A stretch of DNA of 64,000 nt from Bacillus sp. EAC (GCF_002156875.1 NZ_NCSY01000013.1:1-64000), one strand, 5' to 3'. Shown: positions 48,327 to 57,889, numbered from the stretch's first letter. The notes: generated by a model from the sequence alone, not told the origin. Numbers and translations are program-made.

Positions 48327-49001
48327 GTGAAAAAAATGATTCCAATGTTTTTAGCATTTACGATGTTAAGTGGATGTAACTTTGTGCAAGATACTGATAA
48401 ACAACATGTTAATACCGATCATACTCAATCGGATAAAGCTTCAACTATCGAGCACAAAGCAAAATCACTATCAGATATTTATGTACCGAACCCTCAAGTA
48501 ACAGATGATACAAAATTATTAAAAATAGGACAAATAATAAAAGATGATAAGGGTGAAGTGACTTTAAATGGATTAGCTGCTTTGAATAAATCATTTCATA
48601 TTGGTCCAATCGAAATGAAAATTAAAAATGTGAAACTAATTCATAATTTACCGACATATTCCTTGATGGACTATTTTCATTATTACACCGAACATTATGA
48701 GGAGTTTGAATTTGTAAAAGTAGAGGTAGAATTGATTAATCATTCAAGTGAAAATGTACGATTTGGACCTGTTTCACATTTGATTACTAGTAATAGTGAA
48801 GAAAAAGTATTTAAAGATGATTTTTATATTGAATATTTAGGTGGAGAGATTGCTGCAAACAGCTCCAAGCAAGGTGCCTTAGGTTTTATAGTGGAAAAAA
48901 CTTCACCTAGGCTCAATTGGTTAGAGATTACAACCAGTGATGTACTTGATGACAATCAAAAAGTTATACAAAAGGGTCAAAGAATAAAAGTAGATTTTTA
49001 A
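48327..49001 (+). CDS. Lipoprotein with DUF4352-like domain
   Basis: The 224-residue product starts at GTG 48327 behind AGGGGGATTG. Lipobox LSGC (Cys at about residue 17) predicts a lipid anchor. After a polar linker, the domain IGPIEMKIKNVKLIHNL ... YEEFEFVKVEVELINHSSENVRFGPVSHLIT ... AANSSKQGALGFIVE resembles DUF4352/telomere-like immunoglobulin domains common in Firmicute lipoproteins. Role unknown. Confidence 0.72.
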   Translation: MKKMIPMFLAFTMLSGCNFVQDTDKQHVNTDHTQSDKASTIEHKAKSLSDIYVPNPQVTDDTKLLKIGQIIKDDKGEVTLNGLAALNKSFHIGPIEMKIKNVKLIHNLPTYSLMDYFHYYTEHYEEFEFVKVEVELINHSSENVRFGPVSHLITSNSEEKVFKDDFYIEYLGGEIAANSSKQGALGFIVEKTSPRLNWLEITTSDVLDDNQKVIQKGQRIKVDF

Positions 49002-49039
49002 CTGTTTAATAAAAAATAAATTAGATTTAATTTAGTAAA

Positions 49040-49078
49040 TAAAAAACTCCTTTTCTTATAAAAAAGGAGTTTTTTTCA
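49040..49078. terminator. Bidirectional terminator
   Basis: AAAAACTCCTTTT and AAAAGGAGTTTTT arms between convergent genes (lipoprotein on +, HxlR on -). Confidence 0.85.
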
Positions 49079-49093
49079 TCCGATCATTTTACA

Positions 49094-49462
49094 TTATAAA
49101 GTGACTTCGTCTTCTACAGGTGAAAGAAGCACTTCGTTTTTATCAGGATACATTTGTTCAATGTGGTGTTCACCCCAAGAACATAATAAATCTAATACTT
49201 CTTTAAGTGACCATCCATATTCAGTTAAAGAATATTCAACTTTTGGAGGAACTTGATTAAATACTTCTCTATTAACAATATTGTCTTCTTGTAGCTCTTT
49301 TAATTGTTGAGTAAGCATTTTTTGAGTGATGTTAGGCATCAACTTTTTTAATTCACTCGTTCGTCTCTTACCTTTTATTAAATGACAAAGGATTACAACC
49401 TTCCATTTGCCTCCAATAACATCTAACGAAGCTTCTACTGGAATGTTATATTTTTTCATCAT
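49094..49462 (-). CDS. HxlR-family transcription regulator
   Basis: The 122-residue winged-helix protein shows the HxlR pattern: VEASLDVIGGKWKVVILCHLIKGKRRTSELKKLMPNITQKMLTQQLKELQEDNIVNREVFNQVPPKVEYSLTEYGWSL. HxlR-type regulators often sense electrophiles or redox stress and control neighbouring exporters or reductases. Start chosen at 49462 (MMKK) after GGGGGC on the minus strand. It is divergent from an MFS exporter gene and an aldo/keto reductase gene, its likely targets. Cysteines at CHLIKG and LLCSWG could be sensors. Confidence 0.88.
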   Translation of the reverse strand: MMKKYNIPVEASLDVIGGKWKVVILCHLIKGKRRTSELKKLMPNITQKMLTQQLKELQEDNIVNREVFNQVPPKVEYSLTEYGWSLKEVLDLLCSWGEHHIEQMYPDKNEVLLSPVEDEVTL

Positions 49463-49911
49463 AATGCCCCCATACAATATTTTTTTACTAGTACGATCCT
49501 TTTATACACTATCTTTCAAAATAGCCAGTACATGTTCATTTATGTGATTAAAATATCATACCACTCTTAGTCGATACTGTGTAGATTTCAGCGTTATTTA
49601 TATTTTTTTCCAAAAAATTTCTATAAAAATTCCTTTATTTTCAAAAATGTTACTAAAAAGTAACTATATCACTTCAAAGTGCATACTTCTCATCGTTTCT
49701 AGAGTAGTTCATAATGACAACTAGTTGATGATCAATACAGGACATCAATATACAACATTAGTCAATTGTAGAGTTTCTTTTAATATGTATGAAAAAGTAT
49801 CTACAATTTATGGTTCATATTTTCTGTTATTACTAAAAGGACATAATTTTTAGGCGCCATGTCCCTAAAGTAATTGAACAACAAAATATATTATACAAGG
49901 AGGATTCTTAA
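49463..49911. other. Divergent regulatory region between hxlR-type and MFS genes
   Basis: About 450 AT-rich bases. It contains the sequence ACTATCTTTCAAAATAGCCAGT and a second ACTTTGAAGTG-like half (CACTTCAAAGTGCAT, 49671-49685), the latter a short inverted repeat that could be an operator. ACTAAAAAGTAACTATATC lies just before it. Not proven. Confidence 0.4.
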
Positions 49912-51126
49912 ATGAGTTCGACTGCTCACGCGATAAATAGTCAAGAGAAAAAAACTGGGACTCCAGCTTTAATGGCTCTAGCAATTAGTGCTTTCGGAAT
50001 TGGAACAACTGAATTTGTTCCTGTTGGATTACTTTCAACACTATCGGACGACCTTAGTATTTCGATTACTTTGGCAGGTTTATTGATTTCAGGGTATGCA
50101 ATGGGTGTTGCTTTTGGGGCACCGATTTTAACAGCTTTAACAAACAAAATGAATCGAAAATCATTATTAATGCTTTTAATGATTATTTTTATAGTAGGAA
50201 ACAGTGTCGCTGCAATTTCGACAAGTTTTGGATTACTTTTAGTTGCTCGAATTATAACAGCATTTTCTCATGGTGTTTTCTTTTCAATTGGTTCAACGAT
50301 TGCAGCTGATTTAGTGCCAGAAAATAAAAGAGCTAGTGCAATAGCATTTATGTTTACTGGTTTAACCGTTGCTACTGTAACAGGTGTGCCATTAGGGACC
50401 TTTATCGGTCAACATTTTGGATGGAGATCAACCTTCTGGGCAGTTGCCATTTTAGGATTCATAGCAATCATTGCAATTTCAATACTAGTTCCTAAAAACA
50501 TTAAACAAGCACCTGCTTCAAAGCTTAGTGATAACTTCAAAATACTAACGAATGGTCCATTATTATTAGCGTTTGCCATTACAGCATTGGGTTATGGTGG
50601 TACATTTGTTGCGTTCACGTATTTAACACCCATATTAGAAAAAATTACAGGTTTTGCACCAAGTGCTGTAAGTATCATTTTACTTGTATATGGTGTTGCT
50701 GTTGCATTAGGAAACACTTTCGGTGGAAAGGCTGCGAATAAAAATCCATTAAAAGCATTAACTTGGATGTTTCTAATTCAAGCAATTATACTCGTGATTT
50801 TAACGTTTACAGCTCCATATAAAGTAGTTGGGACTGTTACTATTTTCTTCTTAGGATTATTAGCATTTATGAATGTCCCAGGATTACAAATATACGTGGT
50901 TAAATTAGCTGAGAAATATGTTCCTTCAGCTGTTGATATTGCTTCAGCTTTAAACATCGCTGCATTTAACGTGGGGATTGCAATTGGTGCTTTCGTTGGT
51001 GGATTAATTGTTGATTCAATCGGATTAACTCATACACCATGGATTGGTGGATTAATGGTTTTTGGAGCAGTTCTTTTAAGTTTATGGAGTGCAGCACTAG
51101 AAAAAAGAAAATTAAAATCCCTCTAA
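49912..51126 (+). CDS. MFS exporter, AraJ/YdhP type
   Basis: The 404-residue transporter has twelve helices and the sugar-efflux/AraJ-type N-terminus LMALAISAFGIGTTEFVPVGLLSTLSDDLSISITLAGLLISGYAMGVAFGAPIL, with SHGVFFSIGSTIAADLVPENKRASAIAFMFTGLTVATVTGVPLGTFIGQHFGWR further on. ATG 49912 follows AAGGAGG. Such transporters export arabinose-like sugars or drugs. With the divergent HxlR gene and the reductase downstream it looks like a small stress or detoxification set. Confidence 0.88.
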   Translation: MSSTAHAINSQEKKTGTPALMALAISAFGIGTTEFVPVGLLSTLSDDLSISITLAGLLISGYAMGVAFGAPILTALTNKMNRKSLLMLLMIIFIVGNSVAAISTSFGLLLVARIITAFSHGVFFSIGSTIAADLVPENKRASAIAFMFTGLTVATVTGVPLGTFIGQHFGWRSTFWAVAILGFIAIIAISILVPKNIKQAPASKLSDNFKILTNGPLLLAFAITALGYGGTFVAFTYLTPILEKITGFAPSAVSIILLVYGVAVALGNTFGGKAANKNPLKALTWMFLIQAIILVILTFTAPYKVVGTVTIFFLGLLAFMNVPGLQIYVVKLAEKYVPSAVDIASALNIAAFNVGIAIGAFVGGLIVDSIGLTHTPWIGGLMVFGAVLLSLWSAALEKRKLKSL

Positions 51127-51187
51127 TTAAAAGGCTCTTTTCTAAAAGATTGTTGTTTTTAAAACAAACCGTAAATAAAGAAAATGA

Positions 51188-51306
51188 TAAACGGATATGC
51201 GAGACTCCTGTGGGAGTAGCGGGAAAGATGAGACCTTAGCAGGCGCGCCGAGGAGGCTCATCGCCCGCCCCACGGAAAAGCGAGCATCCTGGAGTGGAAA
51301 TCGACG
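51188..51306 (+). repeat. GC-rich ~110-bp chromosomal repeat (direct copy)
   Basis: GAGACTCCTGTGGGAGTAGC ... GAGGAGGCTCATCGCCCGCC ... GCGAGCATCCTGGAGTGGAAATC is much richer in G+C than its surroundings. It matches a repeat type widely scattered in Bacillaceae genomes. An inverted copy lies at about 62985-63105. No coding capacity. Confidence 0.75.
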
Positions 51307-51404
51307 AATTACTTTTTTAATAGCTACAAATTTTACTAAAACAACCAATTAAAAATATGTCAAATCATCAGTATTGAAATTGAATATAAAAGGAGATAGA
51401 AAAA

Positions 51405-52247
51405 ATGACTAATAGAATTAAAAATCACGTTACATTAAATAATGGAATCGAAATGCCTACTATAGGATTAGGCGTTTTTCAAGTTGAAGATGGACAAATT
51501 GTTGTTGATTCAGTTAAAGCGGCAATCAGAAATGGATATCGTAGTATTGATACAGCAGCTATCTATCAAAACGAAGAAGGCGTTGGTCAAGGTATAAAAG
51601 AGGCTCTTGAAGAGAATGGATTAAGCAGAGAAGAGTTATTTATTACTTCAAAAGTATGGAATGCGGATCTAGGCTACGAATCAACTTTAGAAGCATTTGA
51701 ACTTAGCTTAAAAAAATTAGGACTAGATTATTTAGACCTTTATCTAATACATTGGCCAGTTGAAGGCAAATACGTTGATACGTGGAAAGCACTTGAAACA
51801 CTTTATAAAAATGGAAAAGTTAAGGCTATTGGTATGAGCAATTTCCAAATTCACCACTTAAAAGATGTAATGTCGAATGTAGAAATTATGCCAATGGTAA
51901 ACCAAGTTGAACTACACCCTTTATTAAGCCAAGTAGAATTAAGAGAATTCTTAAAAGAAAATTCAATTCAAGTAGAAGCATGGGCACCATTAATGCAAGG
52001 ACAATTATTTGAGAATGAAACGTTATTAAAAATTGCTAAATCACATAATAAATCAATTGCTCAAATTGTATTACGTTGGCATTTACAAAATGGAGTTGTT
52101 ATTATCCCTAAATCAATTAAAGAACATCGAATCCAAGAAAATGCAGATCTATTTGATTTCGAATTATCTTTAGAGGAAATGAGCGAAATAAATGCTTTAA
52201 ATCAAAATCATCGAGTAGGTCCTGATCCAGATAACTTTGATTTTTAA
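51405..52247 (+). CDS. Aldo/keto reductase (YtbE/YvgN-like)
   Basis: The 280-residue NADPH-dependent enzyme reduces aldehydes such as methylglyoxal. Catalytic tetrad segments are present: GYRSIDTAAIYQNEEGVGQG (Asp, Tyr), FITSKVWNADLG (Lys), YLIHWPVEG (His). The C-terminal VIIPKSIKEHRIQENADLFDFELS binds the cofactor phosphate. ATG 51405 follows AAAGGAG. It lies behind the MFS gene and may share HxlR control. Confidence 0.92.
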   Translation: MTNRIKNHVTLNNGIEMPTIGLGVFQVEDGQIVVDSVKAAIRNGYRSIDTAAIYQNEEGVGQGIKEALEENGLSREELFITSKVWNADLGYESTLEAFELSLKKLGLDYLDLYLIHWPVEGKYVDTWKALETLYKNGKVKAIGMSNFQIHHLKDVMSNVEIMPMVNQVELHPLLSQVELREFLKENSIQVEAWAPLMQGQLFENETLLKIAKSHNKSIAQIVLRWHLQNGVVIIPKSIKEHRIQENADLFDFELSLEEMSEINALNQNHRVGPDPDNFDF

Positions 52248-52295
52248 TTAGGCTCATTTTGAAAAGAAAAACTTAGCCTATAAATATAATAGAAG

Positions 52296-52332
52296 AAAAA
52301 GAGTGGTAACAAATTGTTACTACTCTTTTTGT
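52296..52332 (+). terminator. Terminator after the aldo/keto reductase gene
   Basis: AAAGAGTGGTAAC and GTTACTACTCTTT arms around AAATT, with five or more Ts. Confidence 0.85.
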
Positions 52333-52674
52333 ATTTTCATAGAGAACTTATTATTTTTTCAAGAAAGTATAAAAGAAAGTACTCTAAGTTAAATGTTCAA
52401 TAGTCGTAAGTGAGTTTTGTAAAGAAATCGAGCGTATAATGCTCTACTTCAACCTCAGAGATGGGATGTAAGGTGTACTATTGGTCATTTTTTTAAAAAT
52501 TTATTATAATATAGGTAAAATTTCCCTCACTCTCAGACTAAAGTCTTATTAAATTTAATACTTAGGTGCATATGAGAAATGGAAGTTGTTATTTACAATT
52601 AAAATGAGGTAGTTTACGAAATTGATAGATTGCTAAATAGAATCTCGGAGTAGTGGAGGGGGTTAATTAATCTG
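52333..52674. other. Gene-less stretch
   Basis: No gene or repeat found. The ribosome binding site GTGGAGGGGG of the next gene is at its right end. Confidence 0.4.
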
Positions 52675-53553
52675 ATGCAAAAAAAGAAAAATATGATGAA
52701 AGAACTCTCGATACATGTCTTACTGGCAGCAGTATCAATTTTCTTTTTACTTGAATTTTTACCTACGGTTGTTTCGATCTATAAAGGGCTATTTACCTTT
52801 GCCATAATGAGTATCTTATTACTTGATTTTTATCTTGTTCTATCAAATCACAAAAAGATATTAAAAGTAACGAAAATTGCATTAGTCTTGATATTGATTT
52901 GTATTTCAGTAGTCGGATTAATTTTTTATATTACAAAGTTTTTAGTTTTTGCTGATACGTATGGAGTTGAACGAATATTAATAGATCATATATCGATAGC
53001 TAAATTAATATTTTTTACAATTTGCTTTTTTCAACCTATCTTTTTACCAATACCAGAAGCAGTAACATTACCAGCAGGTAGTGCAGTGTTAGGTTCCTTC
53101 CAAGGAGCTTATATTGGATTTCTTGGGTCTATATCAGGGATAGTTGTCATGTATTTCTTAGCAAGAATAGGTGGTTTAAAACTTGTAGCCAAGTTTGTTA
53201 AAGAGAAACATTTAAAAAGGTATCAAGAGTATGTTTCTAAGAATGAAACCATTATTTTAACGTTGATGTTTATTATCCCAATTTTGCCAGATGAAATTAT
53301 CTGTGTTGGAGCGGGAATCAGCAAGGTCTCTTTTAAGCGATTTATAATAATCGCCTCAATTTCAAAGTTGGTTACTTCATCATTGTTATCATATTCGGTC
53401 TACTTAGCTAAACTGTTTTCATTATCGGCGACTCAATTGATTTTTGGTAGCTCGATCATTATACTGTTCGTTTTTCTTCTATCTTTTATTATTAAAAAAT
53501 CTATTAAAAAAGCGAATGCGAAAGAAGTATATATGACATCTCATGGAGAATAA
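52675..53553 (+). CDS. TVP38/VTT-domain membrane protein
   Basis: The 292-residue protein has three N-terminal helices and a VTT (SNARE-associated/DedA-like) domain with the conserved loop FLPIPEAVTLPAGSAVLGSFQGAYIGFLGSISGIVVMYFLARIGG and ILPDEIICVGAGISKVSFKRF. VTT proteins are thought to scramble or transport lipids or keep membrane potential. The start at ATG 52675 is 12 bases after GGAGGGGG. Function unknown. Confidence 0.82.
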   Translation: MQKKKNMMKELSIHVLLAAVSIFFLLEFLPTVVSIYKGLFTFAIMSILLLDFYLVLSNHKKILKVTKIALVLILICISVVGLIFYITKFLVFADTYGVERILIDHISIAKLIFFTICFFQPIFLPIPEAVTLPAGSAVLGSFQGAYIGFLGSISGIVVMYFLARIGGLKLVAKFVKEKHLKRYQEYVSKNETIILTLMFIIPILPDEIICVGAGISKVSFKRFIIIASISKLVTSSLLSYSVYLAKLFSLSATQLIFGSSIIILFVFLLSFIIKKSIKKANAKEVYMTSHGE

Positions 53554-53638
53554 GAGGAAATGAATAATATTCTTTTATTTGTCGAATAAGACAATTTCCT
53601 AAGAAATAATGTAGAAAAACATATAAAAAACACAAAAA

Positions 53639-53668
53639 AAAAACACAGTAAATGAACTGTGTTTTTTG
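53639..53668. terminator. Bidirectional terminator
   Basis: AAACACAGT and ACTGTGTTT arms with A- and T-runs, between convergent genes. Confidence 0.85.
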
Positions 53669-53671
53669 TCG

Positions 53672-53983
53672 TTATGGATTCATTAAAACCTTTATGCCTT
53701 GAACAATATTCCAAATAAATACTACTAAATTAATGATGAATGCAAGTGCAAATCCTATTACAGTCAATCCGACGGCACCGTCGAAATTTCCAAATGAAAA
53801 GATTGAAATAATAATGAAAATGGCAATTGTTATGAATGGGAGCAAATGAGAAAAAAATGCTCGTTTCGAATGAGATTTAATTTGTAAATCTTTCGCCACA
53901 AAATAAACGATTATAGGGAATAAAAATGGCGCAAAGAACACGCTGAAATAACATAATGAGGACAATATCTTATTTGTTTCCAA
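53672..53983 (-). CDS. DUF4870-family membrane protein
   Basis: The 103-residue protein has three helices and the DUF4870 (Tic20-like) order LSSLCYFSVFFAPFLFPIIVYFVAKD, KSHSKRAFFSHLLPFITIAIFIII, GFALAFIINLVVFIWNIVQGIKVL. TTG 53983 follows CTGGAGG. Function unknown. Confidence 0.82.
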   Translation of the reverse strand: METNKILSSLCYFSVFFAPFLFPIIVYFVAKDLQIKSHSKRAFFSHLLPFITIAIFIIISIFSFGNFDGAVGLTVIGFALAFIINLVVFIWNIVQGIKVLMNP

Positions 53984-54132
53984 TTGTTTACCTCCAGAAC
54001 TTTTATTAAATTTTACTAATAATCTTATTATAGTTCAAAATTAAGATGAAATCAGATTTTTTTAGTGAATCAATCCAAATGTTACCAGTAGCTGATTAAA
54101 TGGATGATCAAATTTTAATAGTATCTAACAAA

Positions 54133-54777
54133 TCAGGATGAATAATTAATATCCTTTTTTTGTTTCCTTCTAATAGAAAAATACAGAACTGTTAGGAGTA
54201 AAATTGGTAAAGAAATACACAGTGTAATCCATGGATATTCTAATAAAAAATTACCATATAGTGTGTAAAGGATTGCAATTGGAATATTTCCTGCTAAGAC
54301 GATTAGAATGTATGACAAGTATTTCATATTCGTTGAAGCGGCAATAAAGCAAGCGCCATCGGTAGGGGCAAGAGGGGTCGCAACAGTAATAAATAAGTAT
54401 TTTTTTCGATTTAATAGAATTTCTTTATTGAGAGAAGGATATTTTTCTTCCATGAATTGTTGAATACGATCACTTAAAATACTTCTACTAAGTGCATAAA
54501 TGATAGACTCAGTTATTAACATGCCTGTAAGTGAAAGTACAATCGCTTCGAGTGGGTTGAAAAATAAACTCCCAACTACAATTAATATCGAGCTTGGAAT
54601 AAATAAAAAGATTCGAGCACAGAAAATGATTAAAAATAAAACTGTAGGAGGAAGAGTTGAATGGATAATGAGCTGTTTTATTTCTTCTAATGATAAATGA
54701 AATAAATTATATCGAAAGGCTACTAGTAACAAAATGATCCAGGAACTGATGACAATGAATGGTAGGACTTTTTTCAT
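54133..54777 (-). CDS. TVP38/TMEM64-family membrane protein
   Basis: The 214-residue protein has about five helices and the VTT loop FLFIPSSILIVVGSLFFNPLEAIVLSLTGMLITESIIYALSRSIL, then APTDGACFIAASTNMKYLSYIL. It is a paralogue of the type at 52675, only 600 bases away and on the opposite strand. ATG 54777 follows AAAAGGGGAG on the minus strand. Role unproven; lipid movement is suggested for the family. Confidence 0.83.
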   Translation of the reverse strand: MKKVLPFIVISSWIILLLVAFRYNLFHLSLEEIKQLIIHSTLPPTVLFLIIFCARIFLFIPSSILIVVGSLFFNPLEAIVLSLTGMLITESIIYALSRSILSDRIQQFMEEKYPSLNKEILLNRKKYLFITVATPLAPTDGACFIAASTNMKYLSYILIVLAGNIPIAILYTLYGNFLLEYPWITLCISLPILLLTVLYFSIRRKQKKDINYSS

Positions 54778-54954
54778 GTTAAGGCTCCCCTTTTACTAGA
54801 GAAATCATATGTTATACTATTCTATTCTAATTAGTGAGGAAAACTGATTTATTTTTAAAAATTTATTATGAATATCTGACATATTCGTTTTAAATTATGA
54901 ATATCCATTACTAAGCAATAAATATCTCAAATTAAAGAGAATTGAGGTGTAGAT

Positions 54955-55341
54955 ATGCTTGATGAAGGACTATTGATTCTAAGACTTGTTTTAGGAATTA
55001 TTTTAGCGGCACATGGTGTACAGAAATTATTTGGATGGTTTGGTGGTTATGGTATTAAAGGGACTGGTCAATGGTTAGAATCAATTGGTGTTAAACCCGG
55101 TGCATTTTTTGCATTTTTAGCTGGTGCAGCTGAACTCGTAGGCGGATTTTTCGTTGCGGCTGGTGTCTATACGACAGTTGGAGCATGGTTAATCATATTG
55201 GTGATGTTAGTGGCCGTCTTAAAAGTTCATTTGAAAAACGGATTTTGGAATGGTTCAAATGGATTTGAATTTAATTTGTTAATCATTGCCGCAGCTGTTA
55301 GTGTATTATTAACTGGACCTGGTTCATATACATTATTTTAA
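54955..55341 (+). CDS. DoxX-family membrane protein
   Basis: The 128-residue protein has four helices and clear DoxX motifs (LILRLVLGIILAAHGVQKLFGWFGGYGIKGTGQWLESIGVKPG; AGAAELVGGFFVAAGVYT). ATG 54955 follows TTGAGGTG. It is more typical of the family (YfiD/CatD-like) than the array DoxX at 34411 and is not a close copy. Possible role in quinone or thiol stress. Confidence 0.88.
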   Translation: MLDEGLLILRLVLGIILAAHGVQKLFGWFGGYGIKGTGQWLESIGVKPGAFFAFLAGAAELVGGFFVAAGVYTTVGAWLIILVMLVAVLKVHLKNGFWNGSNGFEFNLLIIAAAVSVLLTGPGSYTLF

Positions 55342-55350
55342 ATTTTTCAA

Positions 55351-55383
55351 AGAGGACATTCAGAAAATGAATGTTCTTTTTTA
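55351..55383 (+). terminator. Terminator after the DoxX gene
   Basis: AGGACATTCA and TGAATGTTCT arms with six Ts. Confidence 0.85.
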
Positions 55384-55447
55384 TGCTGAAAAATAACAAT
55401 ATTTTCTGTTAAGATAATATAAGCATATCGAAAATGGAGGGGACAGA

Positions 55448-55915
55448 ATGAAAGATTCGATTTTTGAACAACTTAAATTTACGAGATCTTATACTTTAAG
55501 ATTATTAAGTTCAGTTTCAACAGACGTGGTAGAGAAAGTACCCGCAGGATTTAATAATAATATTCTTTGGAATGCTGGTCACATTTTAGCAGCATATGAA
55601 CAATTACTTTATGCAAATACAGGTGATGAACTTAACCTTTCTGAAGATGTTATTAGTTTCTTTAAAGGCGGTACAAAACCTAGTGATTGGAATAGTGAGC
55701 CTCCTAGTTTTGAAGAAATTATTGCTTTATTAGAAAAGCAAATCGAACAAATTATTTCTACATATGAAGGTCGTTTAGATGAAGAAATGAAAAAAGAAAT
55801 AAAGTTAGGTGGATTTGAAATTAAAACTGTTCGTGACATGATTAGTTTTAATATTTTCCATGAAGGTTTACATTCAGGTTTGATAAATGGATTAAAAAGA
55901 ACATTTGGTCAATAA
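55448..55915 (+). CDS. DinB-family protein
   Basis: The 155-residue helical-bundle protein has the DinB metal-ligand pattern: His in NAGHILAAYEQLL, and HExxH-like FHEGLHSGLINGLKR near the C-terminus. DinB/YfiT-type proteins are thiol- or metal-dependent transferases or hydrolases. ATG 55448 follows GGAGGGG. Substrate unknown. Confidence 0.85.
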   Translation: MKDSIFEQLKFTRSYTLRLLSSVSTDVVEKVPAGFNNNILWNAGHILAAYEQLLYANTGDELNLSEDVISFFKGGTKPSDWNSEPPSFEEIIALLEKQIEQIISTYEGRLDEEMKKEIKLGGFEIKTVRDMISFNIFHEGLHSGLINGLKRTFGQ

Positions 55916-55918
55916 TTG

Positions 55919-55954
55919 ATAAAATCTAAGAGTATCTGCTCTTAGATTTTTTTG
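55919..55954 (+). terminator. Terminator after the DinB gene
   Basis: AAAATCTAAGAG and CTCTTAGATTTT arms with seven Ts. Confidence 0.88.
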
Positions 55955-56008
55955 TTATAATCAATTTTAACTATTGCAAAGTAGAATATGAAAAATGAGG
56001 TTATTAAA

Positions 56009-56662
56009 ATGAAAAAAGAAAGTAATTTAATTATTTACGATCTAATTTTGTATTTAGTATTTCCGCTTGTTTTATATAAATTTTTAAAGCCTGTTATTGG
56101 AGATTATTGGGCAATGATCGTTCCAACAATTCCAGGGATTTTATATACGTTGTTTCGCTTTTGGTATACTAAACAGTTTAATGTAACGGGTATTTTTCTT
56201 ATTTCTACGATGACGGTTAGTACAGCTGTGGATTTGTATGCGGGGTCGGCATCAAACTTAATCTTATACAATGTGTATTATCACTTTGCACTTGTCGCAG
56301 TATTTTTTCTGTTACTAGTACTTAAAAAGCCATTACCGTATTATTTTATGATCGATATTGCAGCTATTCAAGGTCAAGATAGGGAAGAAAGTAAAAAGTT
56401 ATATAAACATCCATCTCTATTTAAATTATTTAATTATTTAATGATCGCTTGGATTATAAAAGATATTTTGTTTGCGGCTGCCCAGTGGTGGATGTTAGAG
56501 AATTATGGAATTAAAGCATACTATTCTCGTACAATTATCTTTACTGTTGGGGGATATGTTTTTGGGATAATCATGGCAATTGGCTATGCGATGGTAACAT
56601 TAAGAGCCCAAAAAATTAAAGAAAACGATGAAGACAAACCTTCAGATGAATTGATTATATAA
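56009..56662 (+). CDS. VC0807-like membrane protein
   Basis: The 217-residue protein has about six helices with LILYLVFPLVLYKFLKPVIGDYWAMIVPTIPGILYTL and FLISTMTVSTAVDLYAGSASNLIL, which fits the VC0807 family of unknown function. ATG 56009 (AATGAGG upstream) is favoured over the frame's earlier ATG at 55988. Confidence 0.72.
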   Translation: MKKESNLIIYDLILYLVFPLVLYKFLKPVIGDYWAMIVPTIPGILYTLFRFWYTKQFNVTGIFLISTMTVSTAVDLYAGSASNLILYNVYYHFALVAVFFLLLVLKKPLPYYFMIDIAAIQGQDREESKKLYKHPSLFKLFNYLMIAWIIKDILFAAAQWWMLENYGIKAYYSRTIIFTVGGYVFGIIMAIGYAMVTLRAQKIKENDEDKPSDELII

Positions 56663-56663
56663 T

Positions 56664-56699
56664 AGAAAAGACGCATCTAATTTAGATGCGTCTTTTGTT
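56664..56699. terminator. Bidirectional terminator
   Basis: AAAAGACGCATCTAA pairs perfectly with TTAGATGCGTCTTTT, between convergent genes. Confidence 0.9.
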
Positions 56700-56760
56700 T
56701 TGGATGCTTATAGTTTTTTAGCTGAGTTTATCAAAATCATTTCGAAGAACGATTCGAAAA

Positions 56761-57633
56761 CTATGCGTTTCTCACTTTTTCATTTTCAGGTTCAACATGA
56801 ATTAAAATATTCGGATTGATAAGAACTTTTTTGATATCATCTTCAATTTTATCGCACAATATATGGGCCTCTTCAATGCTCATGCTAGATGGTAATACTA
56901 AATGAAAATCGATATGTTCTTCTGCACCAGAACGTCTTGTGCGTAGATCATGATACTCTATAAACTGAGATTTATAAGATAGTAATACTTCTTCTATTTG
57001 CGTAAGTTCATCTGATGTAAGCCCAGTATCAAGTAAAGGAGTAAAAGATTTTCGACCAAGCTCTACGGATTCCTTCATTATATATAATGCGATTCCAATT
57101 CCTATAAGTGCATCAAGTACTTCCCATCCTGTTAAACTAACTAATAGTAAACTTATGGCAACACCAACTGATGAGTAAACATCTGTTAATAAATGTAATG
57201 CATTGGATTGCATAGCAACTGAATGTGTTTCATCACCGACCTTTTTAACTATTTTACCAACTCTCCAGTTAATCAGTGCCCCAATCAACATAACGATAAC
57301 GCCTATAAAAGGTAGTTTAATAGGTGTCGGATGAAGAAGTTTTTGAACTGATTCAACAATAATCCAAATACCTGCAATGAAGATAAGGATTGTTTCAACT
57401 GTTCCAGAAATATTTTCAAATTTCCCATGCCCATACGGATGTTCTTTATCTGGTGGTCTATTTGAAATTTTGACTGAGAAAAACGCGATAACTGACGCAA
57501 TTAAATCCAATAATGAATGAATTGCTTCTGAGATAATTGCAACTGAACCAGTAATGATTCCTACAACTAATTTTAATAATACGATGAATGAATTACTGAA
57601 AATCGAAAGGATTGCTATTTTGGTTGAACGCAA
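56761..57633 (-). CDS. Cation diffusion facilitator (metal exporter)
   Basis: The 290-residue transporter exports Zn2+, Mn2+ or Fe2+ in exchange for protons. CDF motifs: SEAIHSLLDLIASVIAFFSVKIS in helix 2, PPDKEHPYGHGKFEN between helices 2 and 3, SNALHLLTDVYSSVGVAISLLL in helix 5 with metal-binding Asp/His, and a C-terminal domain with RTRRSGAEEHIDFHLVLPSSMS. TTG 57633 follows AGGGGTG; a GTG at 57642 is within that site. Metal unknown. Confidence 0.9.
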   Translation of the reverse strand: MRSTKIAILSIFSNSFIVLLKLVVGIITGSVAIISEAIHSLLDLIASVIAFFSVKISNRPPDKEHPYGHGKFENISGTVETILIFIAGIWIIVESVQKLLHPTPIKLPFIGVIVMLIGALINWRVGKIVKKVGDETHSVAMQSNALHLLTDVYSSVGVAISLLLVSLTGWEVLDALIGIGIALYIMKESVELGRKSFTPLLDTGLTSDELTQIEEVLLSYKSQFIEYHDLRTRRSGAEEHIDFHLVLPSSMSIEEAHILCDKIEDDIKKVLINPNILIHVEPENEKVRNA

Positions 57634-57698
57634 TCTTATCACCCCTGACCAATTTTTTCTACTTAAGTTAAGAGTTTTGTCCTAGTGCAACAAAAAAG

Positions 57699-57732
57699 AA
57701 AAACCACTAACAGTTGTTAGTGGTTTGTTTTT
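57699..57732. terminator. Strong hairpin upstream of the CDF gene
   Basis: AAACCACTAACA pairs with TGTTAGTGGTTT. No gene ends here on the + strand, so its role is unclear; it may end a short upstream transcript. Confidence 0.6.
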
Positions 57733-57889
57733 TAAAATTTATATATTTTAATTGTTTGCCAAAAAGTTTTTTCATTTTGATCACCTTATTTTCTCGCATA
57801 AAATATATTCTATAGTAAAGATAATATTTTGAAAAGAAAAATTTGTGTAGTGGAATGTGGTAATATTCCTTCCTTATACTGAAAATAGT

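Noticed and set aside
51039-51239. Plus-strand 66-residue frame over the end of the MFS gene
   Set aside because: Mostly another frame of the MFS gene and the GC-rich repeat.
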